Shown: positions 1 through 6,640, counted from the first letter of the stretch. The stretch is DNA of 6,666 nucleotides from an uncultured Coriobacteriaceae bacterium (GCA_900554945.1 USJN01000087.1:1-6666); one strand, 5' to 3'. Notes: a model not told the origin generated them from the letters alone. A program made the numbers and translations.

Positions 1-261
1 ATTGCCGAGGCCTAAGCTTTATCCGTACAGCCTACTAGCAGCGCGGACTGCGGTGGTGGGCAAGCGTGGCGAGGAAAGCGGAATGAGGTCGGTGATTATG
101 GGACAGGGTCGGATGATTTGCCTCATTGCTATAGGAATGCACCTCCCCGTTTGCGGCGGCGTCCCGAATTGGGCTCCCTAAGGGCCGCTCCGAAGCGCCT
201 GGCTACCTCATTTCTACCTCGCTTGGAGCAATGAGGCAAGCCTGGAGCCGGCGGCGCTCCC
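1..261. other. Non-coding left edge, downstream of the radical SAM gene
   Basis: No convincing gene is seen. After the radical SAM stop there is a weak 5-bp hairpin (244-248 with 256-260) and no T-run, so no intrinsic terminator is evident. The stretch holds the inverted repeats listed separately and one tiny plus-strand reading frame (83-181, 32 codons) with GAGGA seven bases before its ATG. That frame has no recognisable similarity and is not called as a gene. The minus-strand ATG at 126 opens only a 35-codon frame without a Shine-Dalgarno. Confidence 0.5.
118..239. repeat. 13-bp inverted repeat, 96-bp spacer
   Basis: TTGCCTCATTGCT at 118-130 recurs as its exact reverse complement at 227-239. 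The core CCTCATT/AATGAGG appears twice more nearby, as AATGAGGT at 82-89 and ACCTCATT at 205-212, also opposite in orientation. In a minus-strand transcript the four segments could pair in two mutually exclusive ways: two local hairpins with 7-bp stems, or two long-range stems of 13 and 8 bp. The repeats are seen directly; any function is inference. Confidence 0.55.
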
Positions 262-1548
262 CTACGCGTCTTCCCCGCCTTCGATCTCGTGGACGCCCAG
301 CTCGCGCAAGTAGGGTTGCCCCTCTCGGTCCTCGAAAACGTTGGCGCTCTCTGCAAAAACCGCCTTGGGGCACGCCTTGCGCGCCTCCCCCAGACGGTCG
401 AGCGGAATGGCAATCGAAGGCACCTGCGCATCCCAATCCTGCGGTACGCGGCATGCTCGCGCCCACGCACGGACCGCCTTCGCGCCCTTGCCGAAAGCCT
501 TTGCGCACTTCAGAAGCTTATCCCCCTCATCGAGGGAAAGCCAAGGATACGCAGCCCGTAAATCGGCATCCTCCAGAAACGCCTTGTTTTGCTGGAAGAT
601 CTGCCCCGTGTTCTTGTTGTCCGAGCTGCAATAATGCACCCCCAGCTCAAGCTGCTGCTCGTCGGCGTACTCGAGCAGCGCCAGCGCCTCGGCTTCGCTG
701 CCCGCAACGGGAACGCCGCCGCCGTACCAATAATCGTACAGGTAGTTGAACGGGTGCTTGCGCAGCTCGAAACCGCGCGCGCGGAACTCTTCCGCGTTGC
801 AGAGGGGAAAGCAGAATTCAAGTAGGTTGATTCCCCGCACGCCCATCGCATCGAGGCGCGTGAGAAGCGTCTTCATCGTGGCGAGCGTACCGGGAATCAC
901 CGGCATCTCAACCATGACATGCGGCAACGAGGACACAGCAGCCGCCATGCGCTCGAACACGGGCGCATCAGCGCTCGCGATGTCTTCGGGCTTCACACTG
1001 AAGCGAATTTCGTCGAGCCCTGCCTGCGCGAGCTGTCCCAAGCACGCATCGTCGAGCAAATCGCCGCACGTATACAAGCGCACATGAGCGGCGGGATACA
1101 GCTCACGCGCCCGCTCGATAAAGGTCACGACCTGCTCCTTGTGCAGCAAAGGCTCGCCACCCGTGATGGCGAGGCAGTCGAACTGGGCATCGGCATCGTG
1201 TGCAGCTTCAAGTTCGGCTACGATATCGCGTCGGTGGGATAGGAAATACTCGTAGTGCTCCTGGTTGGGATTGAAGCAGAAGTAGCAATGGCGCGTGCAT
1301 CGCAGGTCGATGAAAAACGTCGCCGTGCGCTCGCCTGTGCGGCACGCCAAGCACGCAGGAGATATCCATCCGCGCCACAGGGAGCCGCCTCCGTTCTCAC
1401 AATGGCAGCCGCAGGCACGGGCCACCCGCGCCCGGCGCGCTCGGGAACAGGATTCCGAAGCCTCGAAGGGAACGCCGAAAGCGGCGACTGCTTCCTCATA
1501 ATCGCGTTCTACCTGGTTGAATGCTTTCGCGTATTCCCGAACGTCCAT
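262..1548 (-). CDS. Radical SAM protein linked to the molybdoenzyme cluster
   Basis: A 428-residue radical SAM enzyme of unknown substrate. The core motif is C84-x3-C88-x2-C91 (RCTRHCYFC), which binds the catalytic [4Fe-4S] cluster. It is followed by GGEP at 130-133, the SAM-binding motif, and strand motifs YTCGDLL (159-165) and IRFSVK (181-186) typical of the barrel. Upstream of the core is a Cys-rich segment (C46, C48, C50, C66, C69), and C307, C348, C366 and C393 lie in the C-terminal third. Either group could hold extra metal or iron-sulfur clusters, but no SPASM-type spacing is evident. The ATG at 1548 is chosen over an in-frame TTG at 1584, which would overlap the chaperone gene by 28 bp; an AGGGA sits five bases before the ATG. 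Being 8 bp behind the TorD-like chaperone suggests a role in maturation or activity of the reductase, but a separate cytoplasmic reaction is possible. I do not recognise a named family. Confidence 0.85.
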   Translation of the reverse strand: MDVREYAKAFNQVERDYEEAVAAFGVPFEASESCSRARRARVARACGCHCENGGGSLWRGWISPACLACRTGERTATFFIDLRCTRHCYFCFNPNQEHYEYFLSHRRDIVAELEAAHDADAQFDCLAITGGEPLLHKEQVVTFIERARELYPAAHVRLYTCGDLLDDACLGQLAQAGLDEIRFSVKPEDIASADAPVFERMAAAVSSLPHVMVEMPVIPGTLATMKTLLTRLDAMGVRGINLLEFCFPLCNAEEFRARGFELRKHPFNYLYDYWYGGGVPVAGSEAEALALLEYADEQQLELGVHYCSSDNKNTGQIFQQNKAFLEDADLRAAYPWLSLDEGDKLLKCAKAFGKGAKAVRAWARACRVPQDWDAQVPSIAIPLDRLGEARKACPKAVFAESANVFEDREGQPYLRELGVHEIEGGEDA

Positions 1549-1556
1549 CGCAATCC

Positions 1557-2318
1557 CTATTCGCCAATATGTCCCATCAGCCAATCGAGCTGCACGCTAT
1601 CGACATGGGCAACCATGACGATGCCCTGGGCAAATGCGGCATACAGTCCGCGCGCGTCCCGTTCGATCACCTTTTGAGCGAACGCGTTGATCCACGTGAG
1701 CACATGCGCTTCCAAAAAAGCCTTGGAATCCTGCAGCGCCTTCCGGCATTCGGAATCGCGCCCGTCGGCATATGCCTCGTACGCGCGAGACCCCATGCAG
1801 CTCAGATATCCCAGCATAGCCGCAATGTGGTCATCGGGGAACTGCTTTTCAGCCTGAAGTTTCAAACCGGCGGCATGATACGCTGCGCGAACGTCGAGCG
1901 TGCTGCACTGGAACAGCGTCTGCTCGGTGCCCACGTACGGCGACTCCCACATATGAACATAGCAGTCCCCGGGAATCTGGAAGAGCTTCGCGTAGTCGCC
2001 TTCCATCTCGGATGCAAGCGTCGCCACGGCATCCGAAGACAGGTCCCCGCGCTCGTCATAGCACGACAGAACCCCCCTCGCACAATCGTCGAGCGAGCAG
2101 TCCATCTTAGCGAGAGCACACTTGCTGTCAACGGACAGGTCCCCATCAGAGATCACGGCAGCCTCGCAGGTGAACATCTCGCGAGCCTGCGAACCAAAGA
2201 GCTTTGCGACGAAATCGGGCGAGCAGTTGCCGCCGAAGACCGCATGAAGCAGATCGTAGAGGTACGCGCGGCGGGCAAGATCCATACCGATGCGGCTTTC
2301 GAGTTGTTGATCAGGCAT
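1557..2318 (-). CDS. TorD/DmsD-family molybdoenzyme assembly chaperone
   Basis: A 253-residue cytoplasmic protein, probably the dedicated chaperone that binds the Tat signal of the catalytic subunit and keeps it competent for cofactor insertion and export. Family features: an N-terminal helical start (RRAYLYDLLHAVF, residues 16-28), the core E104-x3-DYAKLF (to F113), W124-x-S-x-Y128, ST at 139-140, Y147 and G151, and the diagnostic PDDHI at 161-165. Overall it is an all-helical protein of about the usual TorD size (200-250 residues). It has about ten cysteines, high for this family. The ATG at 2318 is chosen because AAAGGAG lies seven bases upstream; a start 63 bases further upstream would add an Ala/Arg-rich tail encoded by leader sequence. 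The stop is 8 bp before the radical SAM start, so the two are very likely co-translated. Being next to a Tat-signal molybdoenzyme supports the role strongly. Confidence 0.88.
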   Translation of the reverse strand: MPDQQLESRIGMDLARRAYLYDLLHAVFGGNCSPDFVAKLFGSQAREMFTCEAAVISDGDLSVDSKCALAKMDCSLDDCARGVLSCYDERGDLSSDAVATLASEMEGDYAKLFQIPGDCYVHMWESPYVGTEQTLFQCSTLDVRAAYHAAGLKLQAEKQFPDDHIAAMLGYLSCMGSRAYEAYADGRDSECRKALQDSKAFLEAHVLTWINAFAQKVIERDARGLYAAFAQGIVMVAHVDSVQLDWLMGHIGE

Positions 2319-2335
2319 AACGCCGCTCCTTTCAA

Positions 2336-2355
2336 GGGAAGGCCGCGCCCTTCCC
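2336..2355 (-). other. Hairpin in the leader of the chaperone gene
   Basis: A 7-bp perfect inverted repeat (GGGAAGG and CCTTCCC) with a 6-base loop ends about 10 bases before the AAAGGAG Shine-Dalgarno of the TorD-like gene. It has no T-run, so it is not a terminator. It could be a transcript-stabilising or translation-modulating structure, or chance in a GC-rich leader. The remainder of the 143-bp gap between the ferredoxin and chaperone genes (2319-2461) contains the terminator and no convincing promoter: TAGTAT at 2399-2394 resembles a -10 box but lacks a -35 partner at the proper distance. Confidence 0.35.
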
Positions 2356-2404
2356 GCCGCAGCGAGAACACAGGCAGCCAACTGTTCCAGTGAATACTAC
2401 ACGA

Positions 2405-2443
2405 CAAGAAAACGCCGCGCCACAAGCGAGATGCGGCGCGGCG
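2405..2443 (-). terminator. Intrinsic terminator/attenuator after the ferredoxin gene
   Basis: Read on the minus strand, a perfect 9-bp GC-only stem (CGCCGCGCC at 2443-2435 pairing with GGCGCGGCG at 2421-2413) with a 13-base loop is followed at once by TTTTCTT. It starts 18 bases after the ferredoxin stop codon. This is the standard form of a Rho-independent terminator. It lies inside an apparently co-directional cluster, so it may act as a partial terminator, giving fewer transcripts of the chaperone and radical SAM genes than of the structural subunits. The alternative is that it fully separates two transcription units. Confidence 0.75.
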
Positions 2444-2461
2444 GCAAATGAAACCCCGATT

Positions 2462-3040
2462 TTACCAGGTCAGCTCGACAGCAGAGCTATCGAACGCAAG
2501 ATCTTTGGTCTTGACGAGGAGGTTCGGCTGGGTCGGATCGGGGCTCGGGAGCACCACGATGGTGCCCTTGTCCAGATCGTTGCCATACTTCTTGCGAAGC
2601 TCGTCAACATCGCCGGCGTCAAGCGCACGGTTCGGGCAACCCGCAACGCAAGCGGGCTGATCGCCGTTGGCTCGCAGGCCGTAGCAACCGTCGCACTTGC
2701 CGGAAACGCCCTTCTCGGGGAAGTACTGCGGATGGCCGTACGGGCAGCTCATCACGCACATACGGCAACCAATGCACTTGTTCTGGTCCTGAACGACAGT
2801 GCCATCTTCAGCCTTGCTGATCGCGCCCGTCGGGCAGTTGGCCAAGCAGATCGGGTTCTCGCAATGGTTGCAGCTGCCAGAATAGCTGTACGACTTAACG
2901 TTGGGGAACGTGCCGACCGTATAGCTCTTCACATTGCGATACAAGGTTCCGACCTCAAGACGATTCTTGTCTTTGCACGCCACTTGGCACGCGCGGCAGC
3001 CGATGCAACGCGTCATATCAAAGTAAAAACCAAAAGCCAT
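2462..3040 (-). CDS. DmsB-like 4x[4Fe-4S] ferredoxin electron-transfer subunit
   Basis: A 192-residue iron-sulfur subunit that should wire electrons from the membrane anchor to the molybdenum subunit. Sixteen cysteines fall in four family-typical groups: C12/15/18/22 (CIGCRACQVAC), C57/60/65/69 (CNHCENPICLANC), C89/92/95/99 (CIGCRMCVMSC) and C116/119/131/135. This is the DmsB/NrfC pattern for four [4Fe-4S] clusters, with all ligands intact. In this family the fourth Cys of each group normally completes the partner group's cluster. It has no signal peptide, as expected if it is co-exported with the Tat-bearing catalytic subunit. The ATG at 3040 is chosen over an in-frame start 18 bases upstream because AAGGAGG sits just before it; that Shine-Dalgarno overlaps the end of the upstream gene (TAAGGAGG), so the two genes are 10 bp apart and probably translationally coupled. 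Length is close to that of DmsB proteins. Confidence 0.95.
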   Translation of the reverse strand: MAFGFYFDMTRCIGCRACQVACKDKNRLEVGTLYRNVKSYTVGTFPNVKSYSYSGSCNHCENPICLANCPTGAISKAEDGTVVQDQNKCIGCRMCVMSCPYGHPQYFPEKGVSGKCDGCYGLRANGDQPACVAGCPNRALDAGDVDELRKKYGNDLDKGTIVVLPSPDPTQPNLLVKTKDLAFDSSAVELTW

Positions 3041-3050
3041 GATTCCCTCC

Positions 3051-5672
3051 TTAGCCAAGATTCAGGATGCGTGCATCGGTGTAGCAGTCGTCTTCCAATG
3101 CAGGGCCATCGTATTTCTCGAAATTGCAGTTATTGTTGTTGTAGCTGGTCACGCCGCAGCCGGAAATGTTATTGCCGGTGAGGTAGTTGTCGGCGCCGCC
3201 CTCGTCGATGCCGGTCTTCTCGTTCAAGCGAACCCAAGAACCATGGGGAATGCCGACTTCGCCGGGCATGAGGTTCTCCATGCAGCACGCCTTGCGCAGC
3301 ACTTCGCCGTACTTCGTCCAGATACGCACGGTGTCGCCGTCCTCGATTCCCTTCTCCTTCGCGTCAGAGGCGTTCAGGAACACGGGGTTCGCCCAAGCCT
3401 CGCGCAGCCAGGGGCAGTTGTCGAACACGGAGTGCGAACGGCGGAAGTAGTGCGGGTTGAACAGCAGGTACGGGTACTCGCCCTTCTCGCCATCAATCTT
3501 GCCGTCCTTGAAGGTGGTCTCGTAGCCCGTGCCGGGAACGAGGTACTCGGGGTACGGCGCGTAGGTGTGGTCGCACAGGCCGATGCTGTTGAACAGGTCG
3601 GCCTTCGCCTGGCAGGTGATCTCGAACTTGCCGCTCTTGGTCTTGAGCGGGTTCTTCTCAGGGTCCTGAATGAACGAGGCGTAGCCCAAAAACGAAGAGT
3701 ACTTGTCGTCCTTCTTGCGCTCCACCTGGTAGCCGCCGTTGGAGACGAACTCATTGAGGCCCACGCGGCCGGTCTGGGTCTTACCCTCGACGCCCCACTC
3801 CTTGAGGTCGGCCTCGGTGACGGTGACGAGCGGCACGTACTTGCCGGAGTCGTCGTCCGCGATGACCGTGGCACCCGCGATGCTGTTGAAGAACGCCTGC
3901 TTCGGGCTGATCGGGTACACCGTCTTCGGATCCACGCCGATGGCCTCCATGATCAGGGAGTTGATCTCGACGTCGGTCTTCGCTTCGAACAGCGGCTCGG
4001 TGACCTGCGAGAAGCAGAACAGGAACTCGCGGTTGGAAGCGGAAAGGCCGCCAGGGACTTCCCACTGGGTGGTGACGGGCAACACGATGTCGGAATACAT
4101 CGCCTGCGTGGTCATGAACTGGGCCTTTGCCAGAACGAAGTCCATCTTGCGATGCGCCTCGATGCCGCGCTTCATGTTCGGGCCGGTCTGCAGGTAGGCG
4201 TTCTCGTCGTGGATGATGCAGTGGATGTCGCACGTGCGATCCTCACCAGCCTGCGAGCCCTTGCCAGAGTACCAGTCGCCGACCATGCGATACTTGCCGG
4301 TCAGGCACGCTTCCCACACCTGAGGTCCGGGGATGACGCCGTCGATCTCATTCTTCTGGCTTGGATAACCCGAGCTACCACCCTTCACCAGGGCGGGGCC
4401 GCCATTACCGGCGTTTGCATGGTAGTTGTTCGCGGTGCAGTTGCCGGGCTTGCCCATGTGGCCGCCCATAGCGCCAAGCGTCATGAACAGCTGCGGAACG
4501 TTCTCGCATGCATCGCAACGAGCGGCGGCGAAGTTGTGAAGCAGCCACACATTCTTCTTCTTGCCGATCTCGCGAGCGAACCACGTGATCTTCTCAACGG
4601 GAACGCCGCAGATGGCAGACGCCCACTCGGCGTCGTGCTTCACGCCGTCGTACTTGCCTTCCAAATAGTCGGCGAAGTTGACGTCTTCCTTCAGGTCTTC
4701 AGGCTTGTGGTCGGCGTCGAAACCGACGGTGTACTTGTCCAAAAACTCCCAGTCGATGATATCGCCCTCGGCCTTGTCCAGGCGGATCATCTCGGAAGCG
4801 ACGCCCAGCAAGAACGCCGTGTCGGTGCCGGTGCGGATGGGAATCCACTCGGCGTCGAGCATCTGGGCGGATGCCGTGTAGATCGGGTCGACGGTGATGA
4901 ACTTGACGCCCGCTTCCTTCGCGCGGATGTAGTGGTAGCTCGGCGTACCGGCGGCAGACCACGCGGGATTGGACGCGTAGAACACGATGGTGTCGGCGTT
5001 CAGCATGTCGGTACGATCGTTGCACACGCCCGCGTCGGTGCGGGGAATGCCGATGGTGTCGGCGGTATTCAAAAGATAGGCACCATGGGAAGTGGTGTCG
5101 GCGGTGCTGGTGTGCCCGCCCCATGCCAGAAGCGGCGCGAACGCGAGGCGCGAGCCGTAGCTTCCCAGCAGAAACGCCTGGTTGCCGTACTTCTCCTTGA
5201 TGGTCTTGAACTGATCGCCAATGTAGCTAATGGCCTCATCCCAGCTGATGCGCTCCCATTCGTCTTTGCCGCGCATCTCGCTGTTCGGGTTCTCCGGCGA
5301 CCAGGTCTTGCGCTTGATGGGATACTTCAGGCGATCGGCGCCGAAGCACTGCTGCTGCTGCGCCTTGCCGCGCACACAACCGCGCTGCTGCGGGTAATCG
5401 AAAGAGTCTTCGTGCGTGTCGTCGGTCTTCTGGCGAATCACGGCACCATCTTTGACCATGACCTTGTTCATGCAACGGCCGCCGCAGTTGTGCCAGCATG
5501 CTGCAGACGTCCATTCGCCGCCCTTCGCGGGATCGATGGGCATGCCCTTTGCGTCGGTTGCCTCAAGGCTGGATTCCGCAGAGCAGCCGGTCGCAGCCAA
5601 ACCCGCGACGCCAGCCATAACAGCAGCAGAAGCACCCAAGAAACCACGACGGGAAATGTTGTTCGTACTCAC
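3051..5672 (-). CDS. DmsA-like molybdopterin oxidoreductase, catalytic subunit, Tat-exported
   Basis: An 873-residue catalytic subunit of the DMSO reductase superfamily, expected to bind Mo-bis-MGD and one [4Fe-4S] cluster. It starts with a Tat signal (SRRGFLG, R8-R9) and a hydrophobic stretch ending AATGC at C30, a possible lipobox. The cluster motif is C59-x3-C63-x3-C67-x31-C99, followed by RGK. Other family landmarks are a possible Mo-ligand region around S171-S174 (GSYGSR), the pterin-binding ASNP at 233-236 with VDP at 261-263, RTGTD at 280-284, GAMGGHMGKPGN at 400-411, SDIVLP at 527-532, and the C-terminal dinucleotide-binding domain from about 735. That last domain includes DNCPWLREA, GIEDGDTV and GADNYLT, as in DmsA. 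The start is GTG at 5672 with AAAGGGGG eight bases upstream. Cys-x2-Cys at 386-389 is an addition I do not recognise. The substrate is not readable: S- or N-oxides, or a catechol-type acceptor, are possible. Confidence 0.95.
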   Translation of the reverse strand: MSTNNISRRGFLGASAAVMAGVAGLAATGCSAESSLEATDAKGMPIDPAKGGEWTSAACWHNCGGRCMNKVMVKDGAVIRQKTDDTHEDSFDYPQQRGCVRGKAQQQQCFGADRLKYPIKRKTWSPENPNSEMRGKDEWERISWDEAISYIGDQFKTIKEKYGNQAFLLGSYGSRLAFAPLLAWGGHTSTADTTSHGAYLLNTADTIGIPRTDAGVCNDRTDMLNADTIVFYASNPAWSAAGTPSYHYIRAKEAGVKFITVDPIYTASAQMLDAEWIPIRTGTDTAFLLGVASEMIRLDKAEGDIIDWEFLDKYTVGFDADHKPEDLKEDVNFADYLEGKYDGVKHDAEWASAICGVPVEKITWFAREIGKKKNVWLLHNFAAARCDACENVPQLFMTLGAMGGHMGKPGNCTANNYHANAGNGGPALVKGGSSGYPSQKNEIDGVIPGPQVWEACLTGKYRMVGDWYSGKGSQAGEDRTCDIHCIIHDENAYLQTGPNMKRGIEAHRKMDFVLAKAQFMTTQAMYSDIVLPVTTQWEVPGGLSASNREFLFCFSQVTEPLFEAKTDVEINSLIMEAIGVDPKTVYPISPKQAFFNSIAGATVIADDDSGKYVPLVTVTEADLKEWGVEGKTQTGRVGLNEFVSNGGYQVERKKDDKYSSFLGYASFIQDPEKNPLKTKSGKFEITCQAKADLFNSIGLCDHTYAPYPEYLVPGTGYETTFKDGKIDGEKGEYPYLLFNPHYFRRSHSVFDNCPWLREAWANPVFLNASDAKEKGIEDGDTVRIWTKYGEVLRKACCMENLMPGEVGIPHGSWVRLNEKTGIDEGGADNYLTGNNISGCGVTSYNNNNCNFEKYDGPALEDDCYTDARILNLG

Positions 5673-5696
5673 TGTTGGTTCCCCCTTTCTGCTTTC

Positions 5697-6467
5697 CTAC
5701 ATTGCGCAGGTCGCGTAGAAACCGTAGCGGGCAATGGCAACGCCAATCACCAGCAGGGCGCACACGACGATCGCGAGCGTTTTCTTGTTGTTGAACTTTG
5801 CGCCGGCAAACACCAGGATTGCGGATGCAATCGGAGCGATAACCAGGCCCGCGATCTGCATGGCCGGGTTCAAGCCCGCGCCGGAGAAAGCGGCGATTTC
5901 GAGCGCCAGACCGACGGCGAGCACGACATCGACGGCGACCAGCGTGTACATGACCGGCTTCTCGGCGATGTCAGCCGAACCGAAAGCGGCGCACAGGCCA
6001 AGGCCCATCGCCAACGCACCTGCGACGAACGAGAGCACGGTCGCGGGAACGTTGCTCCACACGGCGTTGCCGTACACATCGATGTAGGCCGTGCCCATGA
6101 GCACGATGACGAGCACCGCCGCAATCGCGCCGATGACGCGCAGAGCGAACGGGCTGTCCTTCTTCACGAAGGTGACGATGAGGTCGATAAACGCCAGAAT
6201 GAAGAAGATGCCTGCAAGCAGCACTTCCTTGACCATGCCGGAGCCGAAGTTGACCGTGCCCGCGCCGATGGACGCAAATGCGCGGGAGAGGCTGTGGACG
6301 TGCGTCGCGGCGGCGATCATGCCGATGGCGAACAGCACCACGACGACCAGAGGAACGAGCCACGGACGCTCGCCCTTGCGGGTGCGCTGGAAGCAAGTTT
6401 CGAACACGTAGGCTCCTGCCGCTAGCCCTCCCAGCAACGTGAACAGGAATAAGGATTCAAGACCCAT
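5697..6467 (-). CDS. DmsC-like membrane anchor subunit of a molybdoenzyme (quinol-oxidising)
   Basis: A 256-residue integral membrane protein, probably the anchor that takes electrons from menaquinol and passes them to the adjacent ferredoxin subunit. I count about eight hydrophobic helices (near residues 6-24, 37-54, 82-101, 109-128, 142-162, 172-194, 202-222, 231-246), matching the eight-helix DmsC family. The loop from H56 to E81 (HVHSLSRAF, then NFGSGMVKE) resembles the DmsC signature 'HLGxPxRA...N...SWLSRE', but the usual Trp is missing. The C-terminus (ARYGFYA) also fits the family's R-x-x-FY end. The ATG at 6467 is chosen over an in-frame start 45 bases upstream because AAGGGGGG lies four bases before it and the N-terminus then begins directly with the first helix. 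It is the first gene of the cluster, 24 bp before the catalytic subunit. Family assignment rests on topology and partial motifs, so an NrfD-like anchor is a less likely alternative. Confidence 0.85.
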   Translation of the reverse strand: MGLESLFLFTLLGGLAAGAYVFETCFQRTRKGERPWLVPLVVVVLFAIGMIAAATHVHSLSRAFASIGAGTVNFGSGMVKEVLLAGIFFILAFIDLIVTFVKKDSPFALRVIGAIAAVLVIVLMGTAYIDVYGNAVWSNVPATVLSFVAGALAMGLGLCAAFGSADIAEKPVMYTLVAVDVVLAVGLALEIAAFSGAGLNPAMQIAGLVIAPIASAILVFAGAKFNNKKTLAIVVCALLVIGVAIARYGFYATCAM

Positions 6468-6493
6468 GTTTCCCCCCTTAGTATCTCTTTGGC

Positions 6494-6510
6494 GCCCGCG
6501 TCGTGCGGGC
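6494..6510 (-). other. Leader hairpin 2 (6-bp stem)
   Basis: GCCCGC and GCGGGC form a compact 6-bp GC-only stem with a 5-base loop, 11 bases downstream of leader hairpin 1 and 14 bases before the AAGGGGGG Shine-Dalgarno of the anchor gene. No T-run follows. Together with hairpin 1 it suggests a structured 5' leader. Confidence 0.5.
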
Positions 6511-6521
6511 AACCCTACTTT

Positions 6522-6550
6522 GCGGAACGCGCCTCGCCCGCACGTTCCGC
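6522..6550 (-). other. Leader hairpin 1 (8-bp stem)
   Basis: GCGGAACG and CGTTCCGC form a perfect 8-bp stem with a 13-base loop in the region between the possible promoter and the anchor gene. In the direction of transcription it is followed by AAAGTAGGG rather than a T-run, so it is not an intrinsic terminator. It may structure the leader of the operon mRNA. Confidence 0.5.
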
Positions 6551-6611
6551 CTATTCGACAAGCAGCTCATCCATGTGGCGACAAAGATGACCTTTCACCG
6601 AATAATTGCCC

Positions 6612-6632
6612 AGGATCTCAGCTGGTGATCCT
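6612..6632. other. Small dyad near the possible transcription start
   Basis: AGGATC and GATCCT form a 6-bp stem with a 9-base loop. On the plus strand it is followed by TTTTGG, so it resembles a weak plus-strand terminator. On the minus strand it would be the first structure of the operon leader if transcription starts near 6634. With no plus-strand gene visible, its role is unclear. Confidence 0.3.
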
Positions 6633-6640
6633 TTTGGTGG

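Noticed and set aside
244..260. Hairpin after the radical SAM stop as a terminator
   Set aside because: Only 5 bp of stem and no T-run follows in the direction of transcription.
231..749. A 172-codon plus-strand frame opposite the radical SAM gene
   Set aside because: Arg/Pro/Ala-rich product without domains, overlapping a gene with intact radical SAM motifs.
1549..1584. Longer radical SAM protein starting at TTG 1584
   Set aside because: It would overlap the chaperone by 28 bp and needs a rare start codon; ATG 1548 has a Shine-Dalgarno-like AGGGA and begins directly with a helical N-terminus.
1521..2393. A 290-codon plus-strand frame opposite the chaperone gene
   Set aside because: It is a shadow of the TorD-like gene, which has family motifs, a good Shine-Dalgarno and neighbours in the same direction. 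The plus-strand product has none of these.
3039..6425. A 1128-codon plus-strand open frame antisense to the catalytic and anchor genes
   Set aside because: In this antisense register a stop arises only from sense codons TTA, CTA or TCA, which are rare in GC-rich genes. Both minus-strand genes share the register and the 24-bp gap between them has no stop in it. The product is Val/Ala/Arg/His-rich with no recognisable motif, while the minus strand has complete families.
6468..6512. Longer anchor protein starting at 6512
   Set aside because: The extra 15 residues are Arg-rich and encoded by leader hairpin DNA; the ATG at 6467 has a strong AAGGGGGG just before it.
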